A stretch of DNA of 56,972 bases from Billgrantia bachuensis (GTDB taxonomy: Bacteria; Pseudomonadota; Gammaproteobacteria; Pseudomonadales; Halomonadaceae): contig NZ_JAAQTO010000010.1 of assembly GCF_011742165.1 (NCBI RefSeq), positions 1 through 56,972 on the forward strand. Reading direction: 5' to 3'. Within the stretch, counting starts at the first letter, position 1, and every line of letters starts with the position of its first letter. Under the pieces are notes generated by a model. The model saw only the letters and a list, made by a program, of their open reading frames with translations, was not told the origin of the DNA and did no database searches. Shown one piece after another: positions 18,510 through 27,780 of this stretch. The position numbers and the translations under genes were made by a program.

Positions 18510-19562
18510 CTATCTCGGGGCGGCCGCTCCGCGACTTGCCATCTTGGCGGCCAGCGCCACGGCGACTCGCAGGCTGCCGGCATCGGCCAGGCCACGGCCG
18601 GCCAGATCCAACGCAGTGCCATGATCCACCGATGTGCGTACGATCGGCAGCCCCAAGGTGACGTTGGCGGCACGCCCGAAGCCGGCATACTTGAGTACCG
18701 GCAGGCCCTGATCATGATACATCGCCAGCACGGCATCGACGCCTGCCAGATGGCGCGGAGTGAATAGAGTATCGGCCGGCAGCGGTCCGTCAAGGGCGAG
18801 GCCTTCACCGCGCAGGCGCTCGAGACAAGGCTCGATCACCTCGATCTCCTCGCGCCCGAGATGCCCGCCCTCGCCGGCGTGAGGGTTGAGGCCACACACG
18901 GCGATGCGCGGTGCGTCAACGCCGAACCAGCGCTTCAGGTCCGCATGCAGGATGCGCAGGATGCGCTCCAGGCCGGGCCCGGTGATGGCATCGGCCACCT
19001 CACGCAGCGGCAGGTGGGTGGTGACAAGCGCCACTCGCAGCGCGCTGCTACCCTGCCAGCCGGCCTGCCCGGCATGCAGAGCGCTGTCGGTGGCCAACAT
19101 CATGACCACTTCATCGATGCCACAGGCGTCGCGCAGGTACTCGGTGTGTCCACGAAACCCGGCATGGCCGGCATCCAGGATCACGCCCTTGTGCAGCGGC
19201 GCGGTGACGATTCCGTCGGCGTTCCCGTCAAGGCAGGCGGCAATGGCCAGGTCGAGGGTCTCGAGCACATAGCCGGCATTGGCCACGGCCAGTTCCCCCG
19301 GCCGGCTCGGCGTGCGCAGTGCCACCGGCCATACCGGTAGAATGCCGGGGCGTGCTTCCGGCACCGGTTCGCCCGGCGTCAGCTCGAGCAGATCGACCTC
19401 GAGACCAAGCAGTGCGGCCCGCTCGGTCAGCAACGCCGGGTCCCCCACCGCCACTACCCGCCCTGGCATATGTTCACCCAGCGCCAGTAGCAGGGTCAGC
19501 TCGGGACCTATGCCGGCGGGCTCGCCGCTCGTCACGGCCAGCACGGGAGAAGGAGATCGCAT
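18510..19562 (-). CDS. pdxA: 4-hydroxythreonine-4-phosphate dehydrogenase PdxA
   Basis: The 350-aa NAD-dependent enzyme acts in the DXP-dependent pyridoxal-phosphate pathway. Motifs are VTSGEPAGIGPELTL, GHTEYLRDACG with a metal-ligand His, GLNPHAGEGGHLGREE and MYHDQGLPVLKYAGFGRAAN followed by the SVDHGTALDLAG stretch. The start MRSPSPVLA at 19562 begins the homology and lies 4 bp after the surA stop, so the two genes are probably translated together. Confidence 0.97.
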   Translation of the reverse strand: MRSPSPVLAVTSGEPAGIGPELTLLLALGEHMPGRVVAVGDPALLTERAALLGLEVDLLELTPGEPVPEARPGILPVWPVALRTPSRPGELAVANAGYVLETLDLAIAACLDGNADGIVTAPLHKGVILDAGHAGFRGHTEYLRDACGIDEVVMMLATDSALHAGQAGWQGSSALRVALVTTHLPLREVADAITGPGLERILRILHADLKRWFGVDAPRIAVCGLNPHAGEGGHLGREEIEVIEPCLERLRGEGLALDGPLPADTLFTPRHLAGVDAVLAMYHDQGLPVLKYAGFGRAANVTLGLPIVRTSVDHGTALDLAGRGLADAGSLRVAVALAAKMASRGAAAPR

Positions 19563-19566
19563 GCTG

Positions 19567-20235
19567 TCAGCTGCCGCTGGCGAGCCGGTTGTCGACGAAA
19601 GCCTCGGCACGGATCTCCTGCAGCCAGGCATCGAGCGCATCGTTGGCCTTGCGCTGGAACACCATCTGGCGCGCCCGGTCGGGGCTCACGTTGCCGCCCT
19701 GCTGCTCAATGAATCGCTCGACCTCACGATTGCTGACGTTGACCCGTCCCCCCACCTGGCGCTGATGCAGCTCGCGCAGCAGCATTTCGCGGCGAATCTC
19801 CTCTCGCACGGTCGCCATGGACAGACCGTCGGCTTCCAGCGCATCGGCAAACTGGTCGAGGTTCATGCCGTTGCTTTCGGCAATCTCGCGGATCTGGCGA
19901 TTGAGTGCGGTATCGTCGATGGAGAGCCCGGCATCCGCCGCCATCTGCAGTTGGATCTCCTCGAGAATGATCTGCTCCAGTACGTGCTCGCGCAGCATCG
20001 ACTCGGACGGCACCTGCTGACCCTGGGCGGCAAGTTGGCTGCGCGCCTGCGCCATGCGCTCTTCGAGCTGGCTTTGCATGATGGCCTGCTCGTTCACCAC
20101 GGCCACGATACGATCCAGGGACTGGCGCTGCACCGGCTGGAAACTCTGTTCCTGGGCCATGGCCGAAAACGGCACGGCGCCAAGGCACAAGGCCAGCCCC
20201 AGGGCACCCAGCGTGGCGATTGGCGAAATTCGCAT
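19567..20235 (-). CDS. surA: SurA-like periplasmic chaperone lacking both parvulin domains
   Basis: The 222-aa protein has a signal peptide (MRISPIATLGALGLALCLGA, cut near AMA-QEQ). The SurA N-domain follows (LDRIVAVVNEQAIMQSQLEE, AREHVLEQIILEEIQLQMA-like region, QLHQRQVGGRVNVSNREVERFI). It then passes directly to the C-terminal SurA helix (RARQMVFQRKANDALDAWLQ, EIRAEAFVDNRL). Family members of about 430 aa carry two PPIase domains between these parts; both are missing. The frame is uninterrupted, the signal and C-terminus are intact, and it keeps the lptD-surA-pdxA order. This suggests a clean domain loss rather than decay. In E. coli the N plus C fragment alone retains chaperone activity. 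Confidence 0.9.
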   Translation of the reverse strand: MRISPIATLGALGLALCLGAVPFSAMAQEQSFQPVQRQSLDRIVAVVNEQAIMQSQLEERMAQARSQLAAQGQQVPSESMLREHVLEQIILEEIQLQMAADAGLSIDDTALNRQIREIAESNGMNLDQFADALEADGLSMATVREEIRREMLLRELHQRQVGGRVNVSNREVERFIEQQGGNVSPDRARQMVFQRKANDALDAWLQEIRAEAFVDNRLASGS

Positions 20236-20283
20236 GTCTCTCTTTCCTCTCATGTCTCTCACTTGTGTGGCGTCCCGAACCGA

Positions 20284-22713
20284 TTAGAAAGCCGTGGTGC
20301 GGTAGCCTGGAATGGCACGTTCGAAGTAGTCGCCGGCATCGCCGCCGACGCCGCCCAACCCCTTGAAGACGAAGCGCAGGAAAATACCGCGCTCGGTAGT
20401 ATCGTCCTCGATAGTATTTGCGGTGTCGTTGTCCTCGACCCACTCACGCCACACCAATTGCACGCCATAGCAGCAGTCGTTCCACTGCACCCCGGCCATC
20501 TGGTCCAGGCTACGGCTGTTGGTGTGGTCGTACAGAAAGCGGCCTATCAAATCTACTCTCGGATTGGCCTGGTAAGCGAAGGAGAGCTCATACTCCTCGC
20601 GATCGTACCCCAGGCGGTCCTCATCTTCTCCCGAAGGGTCGAATCCTTGGAGTTGCCAATTGTAGGCAAGGTTCAACACATGGCCGCGTGGATCGCGATA
20701 GGCAACACCTACGCTATTTCTCTCGGTCCGGCTGCGCTGATCGTCGTAGAGCCACTCATAGCGCGTACTCCAGCGCTCGTTGATGCGCCAGTCAAGTCGC
20801 GTGACAACCGGTGAACGATTCCGCGTCGCCTGGTAAAGACGCTCGCCGTCGTCGAGCGCTGGCGAAGGCAGGGTATCGGGATCGCCGGCCATATCGATGT
20901 TGCGGTCGTCGAAGTAGACCGCCTGCCCCATGCCGAGCGTGAAACGCTCACGACCGGCGGCATCCTCGAGGAAACGGCTGCTGATCCCGTAGGAGAGACG
21001 ATTGAGATCACCGATGCGATCGGAGCCGGAGAAGCGATACGGCGACCACAGCTGGTTCCAGGAAAAGGCACGTTCGTCGCTATCGAACTCAGGGAATTCG
21101 CTCTGGTCGCGAGCAGGAACGTAGGCGTAGTTGAACCTCGGCTCCAGGGTCTGGCGATAGGCACGCCCCCCGAGGTCCAACTCGCGCTCGAACACCAGCC
21201 CGCCATCAATCGAGGCAACCGGCACCGCCCGCTGCAGTGAGGTATCGCGCTCCGTCTGCCGCTCGCCGTAGTCCAGGTCGTAGGCGGTATACAGCCACTC
21301 CACGCGCGGCTCCAGATGACCCCAGGTCTCATCGAAGCGCCACCCGGTTGCGGGTGAAAGGTGCAGTCGGGTCCCGACGGCCGCTTCACGCAGGGGAACA
21401 CGGTTACGATCCACATCACGCCAGAAATAGGTGACGTTGGAGCGCCACTGCTGATAGAGCCCTCCGGACTGGGACCAGCGCGCATTGGCGGTCAGGCTGG
21501 GCAGGCGATAGAAGGGCTTCTTCCGGTCGCGCAGCGGATCGTCCAGACGCTGGAAGCCCTGGGCGCGCGCATCGAGATTCCAGACGTCACCGCGATAGTT
21601 GAGCCGGGCCAGGCGGGGCATGTTGTTGGGGTCGTCGCCGAAGGCACTGCCGAAGTCGTCGAAGTAGCGCCCGTCGCTGGCTGCCCCATAGCGCAGATTG
21701 TAACTCGTGCGCGAATCGAAGTACCCGCTGTGCAGGTAGTCCACGTACCAGCGGTCCTCGCCCTCGAAGCGCCTCGCCTCGCCCGGCTCACCGGAACCGC
21801 CACCATCGCTGGAAAGATAGGCGCCCTCGATCTGCCCGGCATCGCTGGGAAACAGGTAGCGATATTCGCCACCGAGCAATAACCCGTGCTCGCTGACCCA
21901 GCGCGGCGTGATGGTGGCATCGTGATTGGGCGCGATATTCCAGTAGAACGGCTGGGCGTAATCGAGGCTGTCGCTGGAAAGCCCCAACGCGGGCCACAGG
22001 AAGCCGGTATGGCGACGGTCGTCGATGGGGAAACGCACCCAAGGCCAGTAGAACACTGGCACCCCGCCCATCTCCAGGCGCGCGTGGCGAGCGGTGCCGA
22101 AACCGCTCTCGCGGTCTAGCACCAAGTCACTCGTTGCCAGCCGCCACAGGGAATTGCCGGGATCGCAGGTCGTGAAATTCGACGAGGTCAGCCGGTAGCG
22201 CCCATCCTCCAATCGCGCCAGTTGCAGCGCATCGCCGCGCAGGTGCTGGTCGTGAATCACGTAGTGGGCCGAATCGATGCGGGCCGCATCGCTATTGAGC
22301 GAAACCTCGGCCGCCTCGCCACGCACCAGCAGGTTGAGATCGCGCAGCGCGAGAGGCCCATCGGCGTGCGCCCAATCCCGCTCGGGCGGTACGCTCACCC
22401 GGGGTGACTCGAGCTGGCTGTCGCCACGCCGCAGGATCACTTCACCGCCAAGAATCGTCTCGCCGTCGTCCCCGTAATAGGCAGTGTCGGATTCGGAGCG
22501 GACCTGACCGGGCTCGTCGGTGGCGGGCAGGCGATAAGCCGGCATCACATAGACGCCACGGCACAACGCCTCGGCGGGGCGGCCTTCGCCCCATGGATGC
22601 CAGTCGAGCTGCCATGCCGGCAACGGCTCGAGCGCCATCGTCAGTGACGAACCGATCGTCAGGCCGGATGTGATCAGGCCGGCCAACGCCGCACCCGCAT
22701 GTCGCTTGCCCAT
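20284..22713 (-). CDS. lptD: LPS-assembly outer-membrane protein LptD
   Basis: The 809-aa protein inserts lipopolysaccharide into the outer leaflet with LptE. A signal peptide precedes an OstA-like N-domain (YYGDDGETILGGEVILRRGD), then a large barrel with the family motifs PVFYWPWVRFPIDDRR-type and PFYWNIAPNHDATITPRW. Disulfide cysteines are at C51 (ALCRGVY), in FTTCDPGN, and in the C-terminal NDCCYG pair, matching the four conserved ones. A 48-bp gap leads to surA, whose product assists LptD folding. The barrel sequence is acidic, as expected in halophiles. Confidence 0.97.
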   Translation of the reverse strand: MGKRHAGAALAGLITSGLTIGSSLTMALEPLPAWQLDWHPWGEGRPAEALCRGVYVMPAYRLPATDEPGQVRSESDTAYYGDDGETILGGEVILRRGDSQLESPRVSVPPERDWAHADGPLALRDLNLLVRGEAAEVSLNSDAARIDSAHYVIHDQHLRGDALQLARLEDGRYRLTSSNFTTCDPGNSLWRLATSDLVLDRESGFGTARHARLEMGGVPVFYWPWVRFPIDDRRHTGFLWPALGLSSDSLDYAQPFYWNIAPNHDATITPRWVSEHGLLLGGEYRYLFPSDAGQIEGAYLSSDGGGSGEPGEARRFEGEDRWYVDYLHSGYFDSRTSYNLRYGAASDGRYFDDFGSAFGDDPNNMPRLARLNYRGDVWNLDARAQGFQRLDDPLRDRKKPFYRLPSLTANARWSQSGGLYQQWRSNVTYFWRDVDRNRVPLREAAVGTRLHLSPATGWRFDETWGHLEPRVEWLYTAYDLDYGERQTERDTSLQRAVPVASIDGGLVFERELDLGGRAYRQTLEPRFNYAYVPARDQSEFPEFDSDERAFSWNQLWSPYRFSGSDRIGDLNRLSYGISSRFLEDAAGRERFTLGMGQAVYFDDRNIDMAGDPDTLPSPALDDGERLYQATRNRSPVVTRLDWRINERWSTRYEWLYDDQRSRTERNSVGVAYRDPRGHVLNLAYNWQLQGFDPSGEDEDRLGYDREEYELSFAYQANPRVDLIGRFLYDHTNSRSLDQMAGVQWNDCCYGVQLVWREWVEDNDTANTIEDDTTERGIFLRFVFKGLGGVGGDAGDYFERAIPGYRTTAF

Positions 22714-22746
22714 GGTCCCTCGATGTTCTTGGCGAAGAGAATCGGT

Positions 22747-22774
22747 ATTATACAGACCGCACCCAGCCTGTCGT
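22747..22774 (-). promoter_or_regulatory. Sigma-70 promoter of the lptD operon
   Basis: On the minus strand ACGACA (-35, four of six) and a perfect TATAAT (-10) are separated by 16 bp, about 35 bp before the lptD start. This is the likely start of the lptD-surA-pdxA-rsmA-apaG-apaH-glpE-cca transcript. It sits in the 137-bp spacer shared with divergent amgK. Confidence 0.55.
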
Positions 22775-22850
22775 ATGCGACAGACCGCTCAGCATGCGGT
22801 GGCGCCCTACGAGCGTCAACCGGCAACGCTCAGCACAACAAGGAGCCAGC

Positions 22851-23891
22851 ATGACTTCGGTCGAAAATTCGACGCGATTGGAAGCCCTGCGCCACTGGAC
22901 GGCAGCACAGCATCGCCTGCCCGCGGCAGCGCTCGATCTGCGCCTGGCCGCGGGCGATGCCAGTTTCCGCCGCTACTTTCGCCTGCGCCTGCCCGACGGC
23001 CGTTCACGCATGCTGATGGACGCTCCGCCCGCCCATGAGGACAGCCGTCCGTTCGTCGAGATCGCCCGTCGCTGGCGAGCCGGCGGCCTGCCGGTACCGG
23101 CTCTCCATGCGGTGGATCTCGAGGCGGGCTTCATCGAACTCGACGACCTGGGCGACACGCCGCTGCAGAACCTGTTCACCGGCAACGACCATGCCGGCAC
23201 CCTGGTTTGGCACGAAAGCGCCATGGCATTGATTCATGAGCTGCAGAACCGCGCCGGCCCCGACGTACTACCGGCTTACGATGGCGCCCTGCTCGGCCGT
23301 GAGCTGGATCTCTTCCCCGAATGGTGCCTGGAGCGCTGGCTCGGCCTGGCTCTCCCACCCGGCTGGTCGGAACTGCGCCAGGCGCTGATCGACTCTGCCC
23401 TGGTCCAGCCGGTGGTCGCGGTGCACCGCGACTTCGATGCCATGAATCTGATGGTACAGGACGAGCGGCTCTTTCTGATTGATTTCCAGGACGCCGTGGC
23501 CGGCCCCATCAGCTATGACCTGATCTCTCTGCTGCGTGGCCGCTACTGCCGCTTCCCCGCCGAGCGCTTCGCCGGCTGGGTGGAAGACTTCCGGCTGCAG
23601 GCGATCAGTGACGGTCGCCTGCCCGGCACCATCGCCAGCGAGACCTTTCACCGCCAGGTTCAGGCCATGGCCGCCCAGCGCGCGCTCAAGGTGCTCGGCA
23701 TCTTCTGCCGACTGACCCTGCGCGACGCCCGCTCGGGCTATCTCGAACGTTTGCCGCATTTTCTCGCCCATCTCGAGGAGAGTCTCGTCGCGTTGCCCGA
23801 ACATGCCGGCTTCCACAGCTGGCTTGTCGACACTTTGCGTCCCGCGCTCGTGAGACGCCTGGCCGAGGCGGGCCTGCGGGTGGCGACATGA
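22851..23891 (+). CDS. amgK: N-acetylmuramate/N-acetylglucosamine kinase AmgK
   Basis: The 346-aa kinase belongs to the aminoglycoside-phosphotransferase fold: [15 protein letters not shown] for the ATP loop, [15 protein letters not shown] as the catalytic HxD...N loop, and [18 protein letters not shown] as the metal-binding motif. With MurU it makes UDP-MurNAc from recycled MurNAc and bypasses de novo synthesis, as described in Pseudomonas. The start has AAGGAG six bases upstream. It overlaps murU by 4 bp and is divergent from lptD, as in pseudomonads. Confidence 0.93.
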   Translation: MTSVENSTRLEALRHWTAAQHRLPAAALDLRLAAGDASFRRYFRLRLPDGRSRMLMDAPPAHEDSRPFVEIARRWRAGGLPVPALHAVDLEAGFIELDDLGDTPLQNLFTGNDHAGTLVWHESAMALIHELQNRAGPDVLPAYDGALLGRELDLFPEWCLERWLGLALPPGWSELRQALIDSALVQPVVAVHRDFDAMNLMVQDERLFLIDFQDAVAGPISYDLISLLRGRYCRFPAERFAGWVEDFRLQAISDGRLPGTIASETFHRQVQAMAAQRALKVLGIFCRLTLRDARSGYLERLPHFLAHLEESLVALPEHAGFHSWLVDTLRPALVRRLAEAGLRVAT

Positions 23892-24559
23892 AGGCCATGA
23901 TACTGGCCGCCGGCCTGGGCAAACGCATGCGGCCGCTGACCGACCGCTGCCCCAAGCCGCTGCTGCCGGTGGCGGGCAAGCCGCTGATCGTGCACCATCT
24001 GGAGCGCCTGGCAGCGGCCGGCATTGGCGACGTGGTCATCAACGTCAGCTACCGCGCCGAGCAGATCGTCGCAGCCCTGGGTGACGGTAGCGCCTACGGC
24101 GTGTCGATCGCATGGAGCCGCGAGACGACCCCGCTGGAGACCGGCGGTGGCATCCGCCAGGCGCTGCCGCTGCTGGGTGACGTCCCCTTCCTGCTGGTGA
24201 ATGGGGACGTCTGGAGCGATTTCGATCCTGCCAACCTGCCCCCGCTGGGCGACGACCTGGCCCACCTGGTACTGGTCGACAACCCCGCGCACCACCCCAT
24301 GGGGGATTTTCACCTCGGCGCCACCGGGCGGGTACACGCTCAGGGTGAGCCACGGTTGACCTACGCCGGGCTCGGCCTGATCGACCCGGCCCTGGTCGCC
24401 GACCAAGCGCCGGGCGAGTTCCCCCTGGCCCCGCTGCTGCGCGAGGCGATGCACGCCGGACGCGTCGGCGGCACCCATCATCGCGGTCGCTGGGTCGACG
24501 TGGGCACGCCCGAGCGCTTGGCCGAACTCGACCGCGAGCTGTGCCAGCGCCGGGGCTGA
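23888..24559 (+). CDS. murU: N-acetylmuramate alpha-1-phosphate uridylyltransferase MurU
   Basis: The 223-aa nucleotidyltransferase starts [20 protein letters not shown] with the following [14 protein letters not shown], the signature for sugar-phosphate binding. FLLVNGDVW carries the metal-binding Asp, and [13 protein letters not shown] ends the fold. It uridylates MurNAc-1-phosphate made by AmgK. Its ATG overlaps the amgK stop (ATGA), so the two pathway steps are coupled. The AmgK partner is what separates it from other sugar nucleotidyltransferases. Confidence 0.93.
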   Translation: MKAMILAAGLGKRMRPLTDRCPKPLLPVAGKPLIVHHLERLAAAGIGDVVINVSYRAEQIVAALGDGSAYGVSIAWSRETTPLETGGGIRQALPLLGDVPFLLVNGDVWSDFDPANLPPLGDDLAHLVLVDNPAHHPMGDFHLGATGRVHAQGEPRLTYAGLGLIDPALVADQAPGEFPLAPLLREAMHAGRVGGTHHRGRWVDVGTPERLAELDRELCQRRG

Positions 24560-24620
24560 GCCCGAGGCAACACAGTGGTAAGCTGCCCGAAATTAACGCA
24601 CCGACAAGGAAACCCTGCTC

Positions 24621-25040
24621 ATGAAAGCCAGCGTCAAGTGGACCGATGGTCGCCAGTTCGTCGCCGAATCCGGTAGTGGCCACAGCGTGGTCATCGATGG
24701 CCCACCCGATCATGGCGGACGCAACACCGGGCCGCGACCGATGGAGATGCTGCTGATGGGCATGGGCGCCTGCACTTCCTTCGACGTGCTGGAGATCCTC
24801 GAGAAATCCCGCGCCGGCGTGACCGACTGCGTGGCGAGCATCGAGGCCGAGCGCGCCGACACCGTGCCATCCGTGTTCACCCGGATCCACGTGCATTTCA
24901 CCGTCAGCGGACACAACCTCAAGGAGAATCAGGTCAAGCGCGCCGTGGAGCTTTCCGCGGAGAAGTACTGCAGCGCCTCGATCATGCTGGCCAAGGGCGG
25001 CGTCGAGGTCACCCACTCCTACAGCATCGTCGACGACTGA
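24621..25040 (+). CDS. OsmC family protein (YhfA-like)
   Basis: The 139-aa protein has the OsmC fold markers: RPMEMLLMGMGACTSFDVLE with the first reactive cysteine and AEKYCSASIMLAKGG with the second. OsmC and Ohr proteins reduce organic peroxides through such a cysteine pair, while the YhfA subgroup has no proven substrate. This sequence looks closer to YhfA. It sits 61 bp after murU and ends 5 bp before the convergent DNA glycosylase gene. Confidence 0.88.
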   Translation: MKASVKWTDGRQFVAESGSGHSVVIDGPPDHGGRNTGPRPMEMLLMGMGACTSFDVLEILEKSRAGVTDCVASIEAERADTVPSVFTRIHVHFTVSGHNLKENQVKRAVELSAEKYCSASIMLAKGGVEVTHSYSIVDD

Positions 25041-25045
25041 AGCGT

Positions 25046-25651
25046 CTAGATGGGGGGCGCATCGACGTGGCGCCAGAGGTAGAGCGCCAGGTGCGAGCGG
25101 TAGGGAGCGAAACGTGCGGCGGTGCGCAGCGTCTTGCGCCGCGGGCTGGTAAGGCGAGCGAGAGTCTTGCGCGCGGCCACGTCGCCCTCGGGCCAGACGT
25201 CGGGTTCGCCGAAATAGAAGATCGAGACCATGTCGGCGGTCCACTGCCCCACGCCCCATAGCGCGGTCAGGCGCTGCGAGCGCTCGGCATGACCGAGTCT
25301 GCGCAGGTCATCGGCCTCTAGCCGACCGGCGCGGGCTTCTTCGGCGATCAGGCATAGCGCCCTGATCTTGGCCCCCGAGAGACCGCAGCCGCGCAGTGCA
25401 TCCTGGTTCGGCTCAGTGAAGAACTCCATCAGCGGGGCATCGCCAGCGGCGTCGACGACCCGCGTCCAGATCGAACGCGCCGCCTTCACCGACAGTTGCT
25501 GACCCGCTATCGAACGACACAGGCGCTCGGCCAGCGGTTGGCCGTCGTCGACGCTCAGCACCAGCGGGCCACCGCGCTCGATGGCATCGGCGAGCGGCGG
25601 GCTCAGCTCGCGAGCGACTTCGATGCAACGCCGATGAATCTCTTGTGACAT
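25046..25651 (-). CDS. DNA-3-methyladenine glycosylase-like HhH-GPD protein
   Basis: The 201-aa protein has the helix-hairpin-helix and catalytic region LTALWGVGQWTADMVSIFYF followed by PDVWPEGDVAARK, with the Asp expected for base excision of alkylated purines. RLCRSIAGQQLSVKAARSIW is the conserved upstream helix. Family enzymes remove 3-methyladenine and related lesions. It lacks the extra N-terminal domain of full AlkA and so resembles the short Mag-type group. It is convergent with the OsmC-like gene and 10 bp downstream of coq7. Confidence 0.88.
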   Translation of the reverse strand: MSQEIHRRCIEVARELSPPLADAIERGGPLVLSVDDGQPLAERLCRSIAGQQLSVKAARSIWTRVVDAAGDAPLMEFFTEPNQDALRGCGLSGAKIRALCLIAEEARAGRLEADDLRRLGHAERSQRLTALWGVGQWTADMVSIFYFGEPDVWPEGDVAARKTLARLTSPRRKTLRTAARFAPYRSHLALYLWRHVDAPPI

Positions 25652-25661
25652 GGCGTTCCGC

Positions 25662-26306
25662 TCAGAATCGATAGACGCTTTTGGTCATGACCTTGGACAT
25701 CAGGCTCATGCCGAACTTGACCGGTGCCGGAAAGCGCGCTCCGCCGGCCTCCAGCGCGAGATGCGCATGGTGCGCCTCGTCGATGGCCATCTGGCGCAAC
25801 ACGGCGCGGGAGCGGTGGTCGCCCGCGGGAAGCTTGACCATGTGCTCGTCCAGATGCTTGCCCACCTGTTCCTCCGTGGCGGCGACGAACCCCAGGCTGA
25901 TCCGATCGCCTATGGCTCCCGCCACCGCCCCCAGACCGAAGGAGGCGGCGTAGAACACGGGGTTGAGCACACTGGTACGACTGTCGAGCTCCTGCAGGCG
26001 CTCGTCGCACCAGGCCAGGTGGTCGATCTCCTCCTGGGCGGAGTGCTCCATCTGGCTGCGCACTTCAGGCAGCTTGGCAGTGCAGCCCTGCCCTTGGTAG
26101 AGCGCCTGTGCACACACCTCGCCGGTATGGTTGACGCGCATCAGCCCCGCGGCATGGCGACGCTCGTCGGCCGTCATCTCGTCGTCCTGGATGTCGGCCG
26201 TGGCCGGCGAAGGCCTCGACGCCACTGCTGCACGCGGAATCAGCGTGCGCAGTACGGTATCGAACTGGTGGATCAAGTTGTCGGCATGGGAGTAGTTGCG
26301 GTTCAT
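25662..26306 (-). CDS. coq7: 2-polyprenyl-3-methyl-6-methoxy-1,4-benzoquinol 5-hydroxylase Coq7
   Basis: The 214-aa diiron hydroxylase performs a late ring hydroxylation in ubiquinone synthesis. Iron-ligand motifs are visible: [41 protein letters not shown] and [11 protein letters not shown], giving the paired E and ExxH pattern. The hydrophobic middle [17 protein letters not shown] is the membrane-contact helix. In many proteobacteria Coq7 replaces the flavin enzyme UbiF. The start has AGGAAAGG upstream. Confidence 0.95.
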   Translation of the reverse strand: MNRNYSHADNLIHQFDTVLRTLIPRAAVASRPSPATADIQDDEMTADERRHAAGLMRVNHTGEVCAQALYQGQGCTAKLPEVRSQMEHSAQEEIDHLAWCDERLQELDSRTSVLNPVFYAASFGLGAVAGAIGDRISLGFVAATEEQVGKHLDEHMVKLPAGDHRSRAVLRQMAIDEAHHAHLALEAGGARFPAPVKFGMSLMSKVMTKSVYRF

Positions 26307-26416
26307 CTCGCCCTTTCCTGTGCGAAGCCTTTCCTCTTATGCAGTCCTAGCTGTGCGCGTCAGAACGAATAGACACTCGATCACAACGCCAGATAGAGGC
26401 TGCCGGCAAGCATGCC

Positions 26417-26442
26417 GGCGCCACCCGCAATGGGGTGGCGCC
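26417..26442 (-). terminator. Hairpin after the HIT-protein gene
   Basis: GGCGCCACCC and its complement form a 10-bp stem with a 6-nt loop in the 201-bp gap between the HIT gene and coq7. A second shorter hairpin (GCCGGCA stem, 26402-26419) follows. There is no T-run, so termination is likely but unproven. Confidence 0.45.
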
Positions 26443-26507
26443 AAGTATGGGATGCACCTGATGCGTCGCACGCCTCGACGCGCGCGGCTTGCTCCGCATA
26501 GCGCCGG

Positions 26508-26852
26508 CTAGCCAGCCGGCCAAGTAAAGCGTCGACCGCCCATCAGGTGCATATGAATATGATAGACCGTCTGCCCGCCCTGGTCATTGCAGTTCATCAC
26601 CACGCGATAGCCGTCGTCGGCGATGTCGCGTTCATCGGCCAGCCGGGCCGCGACATACGGCAGGCGACCGACCAGGGCCTGGTCGCTCTCCTCGATGTCG
26701 TTCAGGGTGGCAATGTGCTGCTTGGGTATGATCAGGATATGGGCGGGGGCCTGGGGGTTGATGTCGTTGAACGCCAGCACCTCATCGTCCTCATAGACGA
26801 TATCGGCCGGGATCTCGCGCTTGACGATCTTGCAGAACAGGCAGTCTTGCAT
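26508..26852 (-). CDS. HIT family purine nucleoside phosphoramidase (HinT-like)
   Basis: The 114-aa protein has the HIT signature H98-x-H100-x-H102 in TVYHIHMHLMGGR and the family N-terminus CLFCKIVKREIPADIVYEDD. HinT enzymes hydrolyse AMP-lysine and other adenosine phosphoramidates. The start MQDCLFC at 26852 is preferred because AAGGAG lies nine bases upstream and homology begins there; an ATG at 26879 adds nine unrelated residues. The Cys pair near the N-terminus resembles zinc-binding HIT members. Confidence 0.92.
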   Translation of the reverse strand: MQDCLFCKIVKREIPADIVYEDDEVLAFNDINPQAPAHILIIPKQHIATLNDIEESDQALVGRLPYVAARLADERDIADDGYRVVMNCNDQGGQTVYHIHMHLMGGRRFTWPAG

Positions 26853-26907
26853 CGGCTCGGGCTCCTTTCTCGTCGCCATGCTCGGTGTTATTCGCTGTCG
26901 CTCCGCT

Positions 26908-27780
26908 TCAGCGAAAGCGCCGCTGGGCCAGCAGATGACGCACCAACGGCGCCAGGATCAGCTCGATGGCCAGCGACATGCGCGCCCCCGGCACCACCAG
27001 GGTGTGCGGACGGCTCATGAAGGAGTCCTGGATCATCGCCAGCAGCCAGGGAAAGTCCACCGTCGAGGGGTCGCGAAAGCGGATCACCACGAACGACTCG
27101 GCGTCGTTGGGGATGTCCTGCACCTCGAAGGGATTCGACGTGTCCACAGTGGGCACGCGCTGGAAGTTGATATGGGTACGCGAGAACTGCGGCTGGATGT
27201 AGCGCACGTAGTCGTCCATGCGCCCCAGGATGGTGTCGATCACCGCTTCCTGTGAGTAGCCCCGCATCTTGATGTCACGGTCGATCTTCTGGATCCACTC
27301 GAGGTTCATGGTCGGCGCTACGCCGACCAGCAGGTCGACATGCCGGGCGATATCGTGCTCCGCCGTCACCAACCCGCCATGCAGGCCCTCGTAGAACAGC
27401 AGGTCGGTGCCGCAAGGCAGCGGCTGCCATTCGGTGAAGGTACCCACCTGATAGCCCGCCTCGATCATCTGCTTGTCTTCGGCGTGGATATAGTGCCGGA
27501 AGGTGCCGGTGCCGTGCTCGCCGTACTCATGGAACAGCGCCTCGAGGCGATCGAGCAGGTTGGCCTCGACGGCGAAGTGGGACAACTGGTCCTTTCGCTC
27601 TGGCTCCTCGCGAAAGATGCGGGCCAGCTCCTCACGGGTATAGCGATGAAAGGCATCGCCGTCGACGAAGGCCGCATGCACGTCCTCGCGGGAGAACATG
27701 CGCTCGAAGGTACGCTTCACCGTGGTGGTACCGGCACCTGACGAGCCGGTCACGGCAATGATCGGATATTCGCGCGACAT
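26908..27780 (-). CDS. prkB: Phosphoribulokinase-like protein PrkB
   Basis: The 290-aa kinase has the P-loop GSSGAGTTTVKRTFERMF and the class I phosphoribulokinase segments FVDGDAFHRY, HFAVEANLLDRLE, YEGLHGGLV and KIDRDIKMRGYS. Length and motifs match the PrkB found in many non-autotrophic proteobacteria. No RuBisCO or other Calvin-cycle gene is present in the window, so carbon fixation is not supported. The in vivo role of such PrkB proteins is not established. It starts at the stop of an acyl-CoA thioesterase-like gene with a 1-nt overlap. Confidence 0.9.
   Translation of the reverse strand: MSREYPIIAVTGSSGAGTTTVKRTFERMFSREDVHAAFVDGDAFHRYTREELARIFREEPERKDQLSHFAVEANLLDRLEALFHEYGEHGTGTFRHYIHAEDKQMIEAGYQVGTFTEWQPLPCGTDLLFYEGLHGGLVTAEHDIARHVDLLVGVAPTMNLEWIQKIDRDIKMRGYSQEAVIDTILGRMDDYVRYIQPQFSRTHINFQRVPTVDTSNPFEVQDIPNDAESFVVIRFRDPSTVDFPWLLAMIQDSFMSRPHTLVVPGARMSLAIELILAPLVRHLLAQRRFR

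Noticed and set aside
19567..20235. surA as a pseudogene
   Set aside because: The frame is open from signal peptide to the native C-terminal helix, with no frameshift or stop. A clean domain loss explains it better than decay.
26908..27780. prkB as evidence of carbon fixation
   Set aside because: No RuBisCO or other Calvin-cycle gene is in the window, and PrkB-type kinases are common in heterotrophs.
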